From: Chitinophaga caeni
Lineage (GTDB): Bacteria; Bacteroidota; Bacteroidia; Chitinophagales; Chitinophagaceae
Assembly: GCF_002557795.1 (NCBI RefSeq)
Contig: NZ_CP023777.1
Location: 4,163,001 to 4,227,000, forward strand
Length of the DNA stretch: 64,000 bases
Direction: 5' to 3'
This document shows positions 43,001 through 50,906 of this stretch, piece by piece (the first letter of the stretch is position 1; every line of letters begins with the position of its first letter). Under the pieces are notes generated by a model. The model was given only the letters and a program-made list of their open reading frames with translations, searched no databases and was not told the DNA's origin. A program made the translations under genes and the position numbers.

Positions 43001-43324
43001 CGAATAGGTAAGGAACTGGTGATCGAGACATTCTTTCAATACATCTTTCAGATCTTCATTTTTCACCTTGATGGTAACCCTTTTGGATCGATCCAGCATG
43101 GCTTGGTCGAAGAAAAAGACATACTCCGTTTGTTTCTCGATATTCTTGAATATAGTTTCCAAGGGCGCATTCTTCTCCGATAAAGTGATTGCTTGAGCAT
43201 AGCTTTTCGCGCTTACCTGCAAACACGCTCCGAGGAGTATTACAGCTAAAAGCCTCATAAATAGCCAAATTTTGGCAATTGCTCGCCGTTCAAAAAACTG
43301 CGTACAAATAGTACTAAAAAGCAT
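40001..43324 (-). CDS. SusC/RagA-family TonB-dependent receptor with STN domain
   Basis: The outer-membrane TonB-dependent transporter is 1107 aa. In order it has a signal peptide ending SAKSYAQ, an STN (secretin/TonB N-terminal) domain (LETIFKNIEKQTEYVFFFDQ), a carboxypeptidase-like beta domain (GKVTDASGMALPGASIKIKN), the plug (VVVGYGTVKKSDLTGS; IRGVNSILGGNEPLYVIDG) and a long barrel ending in a Phe. The STN domain implies signalling to the FecR protein encoded upstream, i.e. substrate-dependent release of the ECF sigma factor. Confidence 0.95.
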   Translation of the reverse strand: MLFSTICTQFFERRAIAKIWLFMRLLAVILLGACLQVSAKSYAQAITLSEKNAPLETIFKNIEKQTEYVFFFDQAMLDRSKRVTIKVKNEDLKDVLKECLDHQFLTYSIIGKNIVVFPVGLPGIPMGLPTDPTSNFQEIKGKVTDASGMALPGASIKIKNTSRGTVTDANGNFSLNANIGDTLEVSYLGYKTREIMIQNAQPLDIILQSSVNTTDEIVVVGYGTVKKSDLTGSLSQVKSKDLTAFPTTNVMQALTGRASGVRVIQNNGAPGGSISVRIRGVNSILGGNEPLYVIDGFPYNGNPTFLQNSDIESIEILKDASSIAIYGSRGANGVVLITTKSGKKGGRTTVDFDAGYTVQSVTKKMKLMNASQYALLYNEQAKNDNLSPYFTDEQLAEIANGPSTDWQDLVLRTAPMFVSNVTVNGGSEKTRFSLSGGTFLQQGIIKNSNYKRYSVRGNIDHDISKYVSVSFNAILTRLNSRYQNSGLGNRGSDLISAMLMAPPTLGPYLEDGSYRRMTTAYPFISNALINPMIPINEINDGIQADRVFSNAAVTVKPVKDLVIKISGGIENSNDRTDYYANIEPSTNSVGTARIGTKQLTSLLNENVATYSKQFGKHGFTLLGGFTYQDYVATTVGGSGVGFLSDVPGTGNLGSAATPGIPNSSYTKWTLLSYIGRLNYNYNDKYLATVSFRRDGSSRYSENNKWGNFPSAALAWRISQEDFMKSIGWLSDLKIRTSYGATGSTAINPYQTLNQLSSSNTIFGDALYTAFAPGGSLPGNLKWETTHQFDAGIDASVLDNRVHFTADYYVKKTSNLLNRVELPASMGYDYTVQNIGEIENRGMEFGVEANLVDREVKWNVNANISFNRNKVLKLYDGQDINGSSFYTGSLNDFVNILREGKPLGVFYGYQEDGYTDNGNLQYVDRNKDGNISADDKTFIGDPNPDFIYGLNSTTSFKNFELTFFIQGSQGNDIYNLNQAATLDLGMGLNLPVDVYNNHWTPENTNTKYPKISRSLSANMSDRFVEDGSYLRFRTIQLAYNLPVSKWSWKGFRSAQIYVSGQNLITFTKYSWYDPDVNAYGSSNSINQGIDYATYPTNKSVTFGIKCGF

Positions 43325-43356
43325 AAATTTGAAATTGATAGGGTAATAGAAATCCT

Positions 43357-43375
43357 ACCCGGATGAAATCCGGGT
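43357..43375 (-). promoter_or_regulatory. Hairpin in the susC leader (ACCCGGAT/ATCCGGGT)
   Basis: A perfect 8-bp stem with a 3-nt loop lies 33-51 bp upstream of the susC start on the transcribed strand. It lacks a T-run. It may stabilise the long susC-susD message or occlude its start. Confidence 0.45.
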
Positions 43376-43422
43376 GTATCAGCCATGGAAGGTCACATTT
43401 CTATGGCGCCCTATGAACTGGT

Positions 43423-43445
43423 CGGTAGTGGTGCGAACACTACCG
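43423..43445 (-). promoter_or_regulatory. Hairpin between fecR and susC (CGGTAGTG/CACTACCG)
   Basis: A perfect 8-bp stem with a 7-nt loop lies in the 207-bp fecR-susC gap, downstream of fecR. No T-run follows in the direction of transcription, so it may be a processing or stability element rather than a terminator. Confidence 0.4.
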
Positions 43446-43531
43446 GCTTTCTTTTTAGGGAAGCCATATCGTAACCGTTAACTTGTGGTGGAATTAAATA
43501 AGTGAATTTTCATAACGTTGTTTTTTGTGAT

Positions 43532-44704
43532 TTATGGAAATACTACAATTTTTGCACCTTCTAACTTGAAATGGACACCGCTTAATTCCAGCGCTTTCAA
43601 CACTTCTTCTATACTACTATTGCGCGAAAGTTTCCCACCGAACTCCTTCTTGAAATCGATGTTTCCTTCATATTGTATCTCTACGTTATACCAACGGCTT
43701 ATCTGCCTTAATATAGATGGGATATCTGACCGTTCAAACTGGAAGTAGCCATTCTTCCATGCCACCACGTTTTCTACATCAACAAGGGGCGACAACCGGA
43801 GCTTACCATCACCCGGCAATTGGGCTTGCTGCCCTGGTTTTAGTAATAATTTATCTAGTCCGTGTTCTACCCGCACCGAACCTTCCAATAATGTTGTTTC
43901 AATATTCTGTTCATCCTTGTAAGCCATCACATTAAAATGCGTCCCCAGCACCTGGATCGCCATATCATCCTTAACATTCACCTTGAATGGTTTATGGGCA
44001 TTTCCTGCCACTTCAAAATAGGCTTCACCCTCTAATTGTACTTCCCGCTTTGCCCCGCTGAATACTGTTGGAAATTTTAAGCTGGAGGCGGCATTCAACC
44101 ATACCTTGGTACCATCGGTCAATATAACCTGGTATTGCCCCCCTTTCGGCGTGCTGATCGTGTTCATCCCACCAGGCAAACCTTCGTCGCCAGAGCCGTT
44201 AAATGATAGTTGTCCTTGCTGAACTTGCAAAACCTGTACATTTCCCTGTTGGGCGATGGTACCGTTTCCCGCCGTATCTAATATTACTTGATCGCCATTT
44301 GCCAAGGTTAACACAGCCTTATTACCTCCCGGGAGTACTTGCTCCTTAGCGGATATGCGGAAATTCTTCCCCTCCGGGCTTTGAATAAATACCTTGTTTA
44401 ATAATATAGCCATACCGATAATTGCCGCGGCAATCCCCACGGCTTTCCAAGGCAACCTGCGTATTAGCGGGCGCTTAGTCCTTTTAAGCCCGTTCAGTTT
44501 CCTGAATTTCTCGAAAGCATCACCTACCGGCAAACCTGCCGTTCCTGCTGGAAACGGATATTCCAATTGTTGCGAAACGGCCAATTCCCATTCTTCTTGG
44601 AATGCGGGATCTTGCAAAGAATCCAACAACTGTTGTAATTCTTGCTCATCGAGATCATCTCTCAAATACCTTTCTAATAAATTCTTAAAAGTAACAGCAT
44701 CCAT
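43532..44704 (-). CDS. FecR-family anti-sigma factor
   Basis: This inner-membrane regulator couples the SusC-type receptor to its ECF sigma factor. The 390-aa product has a cytoplasmic anti-sigma part (residues ~1-80), one membrane helix (VGIAAAIIGMAILLNKVF, about 87-104), the periplasmic FecR domain (STPKGGQYQVILTDGTKVWLN) and a C-terminal DUF4974/STN-like part (RSDIPSILRQISRWYNVEIQYEG). It lies 89 bp after the sigma gene. Confidence 0.93.
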   Translation of the reverse strand: MDAVTFKNLLERYLRDDLDEQELQQLLDSLQDPAFQEEWELAVSQQLEYPFPAGTAGLPVGDAFEKFRKLNGLKRTKRPLIRRLPWKAVGIAAAIIGMAILLNKVFIQSPEGKNFRISAKEQVLPGGNKAVLTLANGDQVILDTAGNGTIAQQGNVQVLQVQQGQLSFNGSGDEGLPGGMNTISTPKGGQYQVILTDGTKVWLNAASSLKFPTVFSGAKREVQLEGEAYFEVAGNAHKPFKVNVKDDMAIQVLGTHFNVMAYKDEQNIETTLLEGSVRVEHGLDKLLLKPGQQAQLPGDGKLRLSPLVDVENVVAWKNGYFQFERSDIPSILRQISRWYNVEIQYEGNIDFKKEFGGKLSRNSSIEEVLKALELSGVHFKLEGAKIVVFP

Positions 44705-44793
44705 TTATAATACATTTCAGGGTGCAAGTACAGCGCCCTGTATTAAGTATGACGGATCAAGTTACCGGGGGGAGGTGGCGGGGATAAAAAAAA

Positions 44794-45396
44794 TTATAAA
44801 AATTTTTGCAAGAGGAATAATGGCAACCAAAATGGAACAGGCTGCTTGGCTAATACCTTTCTTAACGTGGAGATCGCCTGGACGATATAGCTTTTTATCG
44901 TGACCTTGGAAACACCCATCGCCTGGGCTATTTCATCATGATTGAGGCCATTGAAACGGCTCAGTTTAAAGGCCCGCTGCTGCTGCGGGGGTAAAGATTG
45001 AATTGCATTTTCCAATATCCGCTGTATATCCCGCGCTTCAGCTAGTTCATCTACCCGCTCCGTATCGCATTCGTTCATATAATTATAAATATGCTTGCGG
45101 TATTGTTGTTGTGTAGATAGGTGGCGGAAACGATCCAATATCCTGTTTTTAGCCAGGGTATATAAATATGCTTTGAAGTTTTGTATGCCCGGGAGGTTAG
45201 CTCTCCGTTCCCACAATTGTGTGAAAATATCCTGCGCGATATCCTCTGCCACTGCCGGCGATTTTACCAAGGCCAAAGCCGCGCCGTACACATGATCCCA
45301 ATAGGTTTCGAAAACGGTACGAAATGCCCCCGGATCGCCTGCTGATAGGCGAAAGAGCAATTTCTTTTCATTATGTGGAATTTTCAGCATCGGCAT
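44794..45396 (-). CDS. ECF RNA polymerase sigma-70 factor
   Basis: The 200-aa product has sigma region 2 (AFRTVFETYWDHVYGAALALVK, then EDIAQDIFTQLWERR) and region 4 with the helix-turn-helix LNHDEIAQAMGVSKVTIKSYIVQAI. It is the first gene of the sigma/FecR/SusC/SusD/oxidoreductase cluster and should drive its transcription when FecR is relieved. The hydrophobic last residues (PFWLPLFLLQKFL) are slightly unusual for the class. Confidence 0.93.
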   Translation of the reverse strand: MPMLKIPHNEKKLLFRLSAGDPGAFRTVFETYWDHVYGAALALVKSPAVAEDIAQDIFTQLWERRANLPGIQNFKAYLYTLAKNRILDRFRHLSTQQQYRKHIYNYMNECDTERVDELAEARDIQRILENAIQSLPPQQQRAFKLSRFNGLNHDEIAQAMGVSKVTIKSYIVQAISTLRKVLAKQPVPFWLPLFLLQKFL

Positions 45397-45653
45397 ACAA
45401 TTATTCCGGCTGTTTATTGGTTGATATCAATTTGCTACAGCTAAAAATAATAAAAAAATGTGTAGGGAGTACATTTATCGATTATTAAAAGAATTTAAAA
45501 AGCTACCCGCATTGAGGTGTTCGTACCTTGGCTGTAAATCAACAAGTTGACATTGGGGTTAAGCAAGATCAGCTCGCAACTTCAGCTTCCGGCTGGATGC
45601 AAGCTGTATTGTAACGGGTGTTTTATTTCCGCCGGCAGAAAAGGTCATACAAT

Positions 45654-46076
45654 TTATTTGCCCCAGGCCGTGATCACGATTTGTCGCGCCGTTGCTTCAT
45701 CCCGGTGCTCACAAAGATAAATTCCCTGCCAAGTTCCCAGGGCCAAGCTTCCTTTCCTGATCGGTATAAGAACCGAAGATCCCAGTAAAGCGTTTTTTAA
45801 ATGGGCCGGCATATCATCGGGCCCCTCGTAATCATGAACATAATCGGGATCATTTTCAGGGACTGCCTTATTGAAGAATGTTTCAAAATCGGTTCTAACG
45901 GTAGGGTCGGCATTTTCATTGATCGTTAAAGAGGCAGATGTATGCTGAATGAAAACTTGGCACATCCCTACTCCCATTCCCGATATCTGCGGAAGCGCCT
46001 GCATGACTTCATTGGTGATAAGATGAAAGCCTCTTTTTACCGGCCTGAAACGGATGATTTCCTGAAAAAATTCCAT
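45654..46076 (-). CDS. yjbQ: YjbQ/UPF0047-family protein
   Basis: The 140-aa product matches the YjbQ family: GMCQVFIQHTSASLTINENADPTVRTDF, DYVHDYEGPDDMPAHLKN and LGTWQGIYLCEHRD with conserved His/Asp residues. Family members have weak thiamine-phosphate synthase activity reported; the physiological role is unclear. It is complete and on the minus strand with its own leader. Confidence 0.92.
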   Translation of the reverse strand: MEFFQEIIRFRPVKRGFHLITNEVMQALPQISGMGVGMCQVFIQHTSASLTINENADPTVRTDFETFFNKAVPENDPDYVHDYEGPDDMPAHLKNALLGSSVLIPIRKGSLALGTWQGIYLCEHRDEATARQIVITAWGK

Positions 46077-46128
46077 GGATTGATTTTGTACAAAGGTATA
46101 AAATCATTATCCTACTATTGCCATATTA

Positions 46129-46365
46129 CTACTTCAACTCTTCGTAGTCGATATTTTCATTCCGCTTTCCAGAAGTATTCCGCCTCGGGGTGCTACAGGC
46201 GCCCATCGAACAACAGCCGACATTCGCCAAGGTCATCACCAGTAAAAATCCGCCCATTACCCCGATCCATACATCATGTGCACGCAATCCTTCGATTAAG
46301 AGCGCCGCGCCTAAAACTAGGCGAATCCATTTCATCAATGTCCAATTCTTAATATTGCATTCCAT
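46129..46365 (-). CDS. Small DUF2892-like membrane protein
   Basis: The 78-aa protein has a hydrophobic core (MKWIRLVLGAALLIEGLRA, then VWIGVMGGFLLVMTLANVGC) and a cysteine cluster GCCSMGACS, as in small Bacteroidota DUF2892-type proteins that accompany rhodanese or sulfur genes. An internal start at the second Met (MKW) is possible. Function unknown. Confidence 0.7.
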   Translation of the reverse strand: MECNIKNWTLMKWIRLVLGAALLIEGLRAHDVWIGVMGGFLLVMTLANVGCCSMGACSTPRRNTSGKRNENIDYEELK

Positions 46366-46474
46366 TTGTTATACTTTTATAGCTCAAAAATAGCGGCTTA
46401 CCGGCCTTTTTACCGTGACAAAAGTTACGGCTGCAAGCAAGAATGTAAGTGTAATCTTTACCTACATTTTGATT

Positions 46475-46795
46475 CATTGTTGTCCGACTAAAATTGCATT
46501 AAATTTACTTGAATTCCTTACCTGGTCAAGGACATCAGCGAATGATGATACATTCACCCCCCGCCAAGAGAACCGTAGAACTTCGCACCGTTGATAGCGA
46601 ACGACAGCTGGGCCATACAGTAGTACAAAAGCTGGATCGAGCGATCAAATTGGCGGCCGTAATGGCCAATTTGTGCCCTTTTTTGGTACCTTTTTTGGGC
46701 AAGCAAAAAAGTACAAGAAACGAGCAGATGAACATTGAATCGAACTATTGAGGGAGCAAATTGCTCACCGGTTAAAATTTAGTCGGACAATAATG
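46475..46795 (+). mobile_element. MITE-like element, copy 1, with 18-bp TIRs and 8-bp target duplication
   Basis: The element starts CATTGTTGTCCGACTAAA and ends with the reverse complement of CATTATTGTCCGACTAAA (17 of 18 identical). It is flanked by the direct repeat TTTTGATT (46467-46474 and 46796-46803), a perfect 8-bp target-site duplication. It is 321 bp with no transposase. A second diverged copy lies at 48467-48762. It ends 53 bp before the esterase gene, so it forms much of that gene's upstream region. Confidence 0.88.
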
Positions 46796-46848
46796 TTTTG
46801 ATTAGCTTATTGAAATATGTAACTTAACTCCCTCAAACCGATATAACT

Positions 46849-47667
46849 ATGCGTTTCCTGGTATTATTATGTTTTTTATTACCCGTACAATTAATAGCTC
46901 AAGATAGATTTGACCTGAAAAGTAACATTCACTACCGGGAAGGAATGCAAGATGATTATATGAAAGAACGCTGCGTCCTGGATATACAGTATCCCAAGAG
47001 CGCAGGCAACAAGCTACCGGTGATTATCTGGTTTCATGGCGGCGGGTTAGAAGTGGGCGATAAGGCAATGCCGGCGCAATTGAAAAACCAACCGGCGGTG
47101 GTAATTACGGCTAATTACCGTTTCAGCCCCAAGGTAAAAGTGGTACAGATCATAGAAGATGCGGCGGCCGTCGTAGCATGGGCTTTCAACCATGCTTCAG
47201 AATACGGAGGTGATAGTAGCCAAATATATGTATCCGGCCATTCTGCGGGTGGCTACCTTACGGAAATGGTGGGTTTGGATAAACATTACCTGGCTAAATA
47301 CCATATAGATGCGAACAGGATTGCCGGTTTATTTCCATTCAGCGGACAGGCCATTACGCACTTTACCGCGAGGAAGGAACGCGGCATGAAAGCATTACAA
47401 CCCCTTGTCGATTCACTAGCGCCGCTATATCACGTGAGAGCCGATGCGCCCCCCTTGTATCTTTACACGGGCGACCGCGAATTGGAATTGTACGGCCGTT
47501 ACGAGGAAAATGCTTACTTGGCGAGGATGATGAAATTAATTGGCCACAAGCATACCCATTTATTCGAATTTGATGGATACCAACATGGAAATATGCCGGT
47601 GCCGGCTTTTCCATTAATGTTGCACGAAATTTACAGATTAAATAAAGAGTATAAAGCACATCATTAA
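46849..47667 (+). CDS. Secreted alpha/beta-hydrolase (esterase/lipase-like)
   Basis: The 272-aa protein has a signal peptide (FLVLLCFLLPVQLIAQ). The alpha/beta-hydrolase core shows IWFHGGGLEVGD (oxyanion HGGG), the nucleophile elbow YVSGHSAGGYLTE, an acid in YLYTGDRELELYG and the late histidine FDGYQHGNM. The HGGG signature places it near hormone-sensitive-lipase-type esterases. It precedes the ThuA-like gene by 30 bp, so the two probably form an operon acting on a secreted substrate. Confidence 0.9.
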   Translation: MRFLVLLCFLLPVQLIAQDRFDLKSNIHYREGMQDDYMKERCVLDIQYPKSAGNKLPVIIWFHGGGLEVGDKAMPAQLKNQPAVVITANYRFSPKVKVVQIIEDAAAVVAWAFNHASEYGGDSSQIYVSGHSAGGYLTEMVGLDKHYLAKYHIDANRIAGLFPFSGQAITHFTARKERGMKALQPLVDSLAPLYHVRADAPPLYLYTGDRELELYGRYEENAYLARMMKLIGHKHTHLFEFDGYQHGNMPVPAFPLMLHEIYRLNKEYKAHH

Positions 47668-47697
47668 ACTGTATGGCTTCATGCTAATTTCCACGCT

Positions 47698-48483
47698 ATG
47701 AAAAAAAGTTGGGCATTCACTTTAACAGTTATTTTATCCTTATCAGTCTCAAGCTTGAACGCACAGCTCAAGGCTCAAAAGAATATCTTGGTATTATACG
47801 AAAATGGCGGCCACCATTTGGCTTTTAGCAAGAGAGCCGCCCCTTGGCTGGATAGCTTAGCACAACAGCAACATTACAATATAACCTACCTCGTTCATAC
47901 GGATAAGATCAATGCTGATTTTTTATCTAAATACCAACTGATCTTACAACTCGATTATCCTCCTTATGCTTGGAATAAAGATGCGGTAAAGGCTTTCGAA
48001 GCATATATCGACTCCGGGAAAGGAAGCTGGATCGGTTTACACCATGCGACTTTACTAGGGGAATTTGACGGGTACCCGATTTGGGATTGGTTTTACAATT
48101 TTATGGGGCAAATCCGTTTCAAGAATTATATCGCGACTTTTGCCAGCGGAACAGTGCATACAGAAAAACCGGGGCATCCAATTTTTTCAGGGGTTGACAG
48201 TACATTTAAAATTGAACAAGAGGAATGGTATACATATGATAAAAGCCCGAGGAATAATGTTAACGTATTAGCGCATGTTGATGAAAATTCTTATCAACCG
48301 CCAACAGGTATCAAGATGGGAGATCATCCCGTAATTTGGACAAATCCCTCCAAGCCTGCTAAAAACTTGTATATCTTCATGGGTCATTCCCCGGACCTAT
48401 TTAGCAACAACAATTACAGGAAATTATTGAGGAATGCAATCCTATGGTCATTGAATGATTTAGAATCATTGTTGTCCAACTAA
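47698..48483 (+). CDS. ThuA-domain protein whose 3' end lies inside a MITE
   Basis: The 261-aa exported protein has a signal peptide ending SLNAQ and a ThuA/glutamine-amidotransferase-like fold: NILVLYENGGHHLAF, KGSWIGLHHATLLGEFDGYP and LYIFMGHSPDLFSNNNYRKLLRNAILW. ThuA-type proteins are linked to sugar metabolism (trehalose utilisation). The last five codons and the stop (SLLSN-stop, 48467-48483) are made of the terminal inverted repeat of MITE copy 2, so the natural C-terminus has been replaced by the insertion. The loss seems small because family members usually end shortly after RNAILW. Confidence 0.88.
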   Translation: MKKSWAFTLTVILSLSVSSLNAQLKAQKNILVLYENGGHHLAFSKRAAPWLDSLAQQQHYNITYLVHTDKINADFLSKYQLILQLDYPPYAWNKDAVKAFEAYIDSGKGSWIGLHHATLLGEFDGYPIWDWFYNFMGQIRFKNYIATFASGTVHTEKPGHPIFSGVDSTFKIEQEEWYTYDKSPRNNVNVLAHVDENSYQPPTGIKMGDHPVIWTNPSKPAKNLYIFMGHSPDLFSNNNYRKLLRNAILWSLNDLESLLSN

Positions 48484-48762
48484 AAATGCTTTAAAGGTGC
48501 TTGAATTCCTTACCTGGTAAAGGATATAAGCGAAGGATGATACATTCCCCCCCGCCAAGAAGACTTCGCGCCGTTGATAGCGAAGGGTAGCTTGGCCATA
48601 CAGTAGAAAGGCTAGATCGAGCGGGCCGTAATGGCCAATTTTTGCCCTTTTTTGGCCTTTTTTGGGCAAGCAAAAAAGTACAAGAAACGAGCAGATGAAC
48701 ATTGAATCGAACAATTGAGGGATCAAATTGCTCACAGGTTAAAATTTGGTCGGACAATAATG
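48467..48762 (+). mobile_element. MITE-like element, copy 2 (diverged), same orientation as copy 1
   Basis: The element begins CATTGTTGTCCAACTAAA and ends with the reverse complement of CATTATTGTCCGACCAAA; the ends match with three differences. The body aligns with copy 1 over its whole length with substitutions and a few deletions (296 bp versus 321 bp). No target duplication is preserved. There is no transposase gene; short open frames inside both copies are non-coding. With copy 1 it brackets the esterase-ThuA pair. Confidence 0.85.
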
Positions 48763-48811
48763 AATTAAAATAGTATCGTGCCAATAGAATAAATATCGTT
48801 GATGCAAGGTT

Positions 48812-50341
48812 CTATTCGTAGATTCTATCCTTGTAAATCCTTTTCATATCATCGAATGATTGAAGAGGGCCTTCACAAATATATACATACTGGAATAATG
48901 TCTCTTCTTCATCAGCATAAGGATTATATACCCGGCCTACTTTTGTAATTTTTGTAAATAATTCTTTATAATCCTCTTCCCAACTACCGTTATAGTCCAA
49001 AACCAAAATTGTTGCCGGCATATTGCCAAGCGGCGCCCAGGAGTAGAAGCTTCCATGGTACGAGAATACCGCGGGCAATCCATATTGCTTTCCCCACAAT
49101 GCCACCGCGCCTGCTTGCCGGTAATGCCGTCCCCATACTAAGCAATGTTGCTTCTGCGCAGGGGATAATGTTTCGTATGTTTTACCCAGCAAGGTCAACA
49201 CTTGTGGCCACATAAATTGGCTATAATATTCCTCGAAACTGATGGCATATTTTCCACCGGGAACTGTATTGTCTGCATATTTTTTGTGGATACGATCGAT
49301 ATACCGATCCAATGAATAAACGGGCATCCCGAAGGGGATCATCACCAATCCAAGGCACAGGATGATTGCCAGCGGATAAAAAGACCATTTACGCCAAGCA
49401 AAAATAATTTCCTGGTAAAATATCGCACCGAAAGGGATAATAGTCAGGATGATGGGGTAGAAATAGTATTGCTTCCCCTTACTATAAATCATATAAACAA
49501 TAGAAACAGTAATGCAACACAGTACCAAGAAATAAATATTCCTGGGACTTTTAATACCTAGGTAAATGAAACCTGCTATTATAACTAACCAAGCTAAGGG
49601 GTTCGTGGATAATATCAATGACCGCAGCTCTTCAATAAAACTCAAATGATCCAACTGCGTGCTGTACAAACGGCTAAACATCTGGAAAACAGGAAAATCA
49701 TTGGCGTACTGCCAAATTAAATTGGGGCTGATTGCCAGTAAAAATACGAGCAAACATTTCCAAAATTGATGCTGTATTAAAGCCGTCCTCGTTCTCCTTG
49801 AGAATAATAATACCGGCAATCCCGCCGCGAAAAATACGGCATCATACTTTGTTAAAAAAGCTGCTATCAACGTAAAGGTCAAATACCACAAATATTTTTT
49901 TTCTAAACGGAGTATATATTTTAAAAGGTAATAAAAATTCAGCACCCACCAGAATTGGCTAAACACGACCGGCTGAAACAGTTGCTGTGAACGTTCAAAG
50001 CCCGGTGCAATCAAGATGCACATCAAACCGGTAAATACAGCGCGGGCATCCCCACCTAATAAAAGGATGGTCCTGGCAACAAGCATTATAATTCCGATAC
50101 ATGCCAAGTGCGCGAAAATATGATGTACAAAAACCGAATCCGAATGCGATAGATCCTGTATCCATGCCAACAAACCAATCAAGGGGGGAAATTCCATATA
50201 TCCGGAGGCGAGGTGATCCCCCGTTTGTATATGCAATAATTCATCGCCCTGGAATCCCGAATGATAATCGGCCAATAAATGTAATCCCAGCTTGACGGCA
50301 CAAAACACGGAGATAACCCAGGTGGTGTTACTAATTTTCAT
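48812..50341 (-). CDS. GT39/ArnT-like membrane glycosyltransferase
   Basis: The 509-aa integral membrane protein has about ten hydrophobic segments and the first-loop acidic motif FQGDELLHIQTGDHLASGY, typical of lipid-linked-sugar-dependent glycosyltransferases of the PMT/ArnT superfamily (the DE pair is catalytic). A soluble C-terminal domain of ~130 residues follows. I chose the ATG at 50341 (MKISNTTWVIS); an upstream frame from 50398 adds an unlikely basic lead. It probably glycosylates a lipid or protein at the periplasmic face; the acceptor is unknown. Confidence 0.85.
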   Translation of the reverse strand: MKISNTTWVISVFCAVKLGLHLLADYHSGFQGDELLHIQTGDHLASGYMEFPPLIGLLAWIQDLSHSDSVFVHHIFAHLACIGIIMLVARTILLLGGDARAVFTGLMCILIAPGFERSQQLFQPVVFSQFWWVLNFYYLLKYILRLEKKYLWYLTFTLIAAFLTKYDAVFFAAGLPVLLFSRRTRTALIQHQFWKCLLVFLLAISPNLIWQYANDFPVFQMFSRLYSTQLDHLSFIEELRSLILSTNPLAWLVIIAGFIYLGIKSPRNIYFLVLCCITVSIVYMIYSKGKQYYFYPIILTIIPFGAIFYQEIIFAWRKWSFYPLAIILCLGLVMIPFGMPVYSLDRYIDRIHKKYADNTVPGGKYAISFEEYYSQFMWPQVLTLLGKTYETLSPAQKQHCLVWGRHYRQAGAVALWGKQYGLPAVFSYHGSFYSWAPLGNMPATILVLDYNGSWEEDYKELFTKITKVGRVYNPYADEEETLFQYVYICEGPLQSFDDMKRIYKDRIYE

Positions 50342-50493
50342 AAGCCGAGATAAAGTGGTTGATATGGTAAATATATAAATTCCAGCCCGCTTCCCCAAAA
50401 CTGCTGTAAACCCGCCCTAATACACCTTTAATTTGTCGTAAAACGCCCCTACCTAGTATGTAAATCGTTGTAATTTTATGTAAAAGAATAATT

Positions 50494-50901
50494 ATGGAAA
50501 CTATTCATATCGATGAAGATTTTTTGATCATGTACGTGGCTGCAAAAGAATTTCCGGCTGATATATGCAATGCCCATGAAGCGCTTCATAAACAGGTTCC
50601 TATTGAGGCCGGGAGGAAATTCATCAGCATTTCAAGACCGGAAAACGGGATTATTCAATACAAGGCAGGCGCTGTCGCAAAAGATGCATCCGAAGCAAAA
50701 CAACTGGGACTACCCTGCATTCAAATCCCAAAAGGAGATTTTATCGCGATTACTATTAAAAATTACAATGATCATATAGAATCAATCGCGGCTGCTTTCG
50801 AAACGCTATTGGAACAACCCGGGTTAGACGCTAATAGTTATTGTTGCGAGTGGTACATTAATCCCGATGATATAATTTGCATGGTCAGGAAAGCAGGTTA
50901 A
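50494..50901 (+). CDS. GyrI-like / effector-binding domain protein
   Basis: The 135-aa protein resembles the stand-alone GyrI-like small-molecule binding domain of AraC-family regulators: alternating strands and helices with GIIQYKAGAV, CIQIPKGDFIAITIKNYNDHI and a closing CCEWYINPDDIICM. It has no DNA-binding domain. It is convergent with the dipeptidase gene (5 bp apart). Confidence 0.7.
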   Translation: METIHIDEDFLIMYVAAKEFPADICNAHEALHKQVPIEAGRKFISISRPENGIIQYKAGAVAKDASEAKQLGLPCIQIPKGDFIAITIKNYNDHIESIAAAFETLLEQPGLDANSYCCEWYINPDDIICMVRKAG

Positions 50902-50906
50902 TGCTG

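Noticed and set aside
46535..48784. Short ORFs inside the two MITE copies (for example frames starting MFICSFLVLFCLPKK)
   Set aside because: They are not preserved in frame between the copies and show no protein-like constraint, so they are non-coding repeat sequence.
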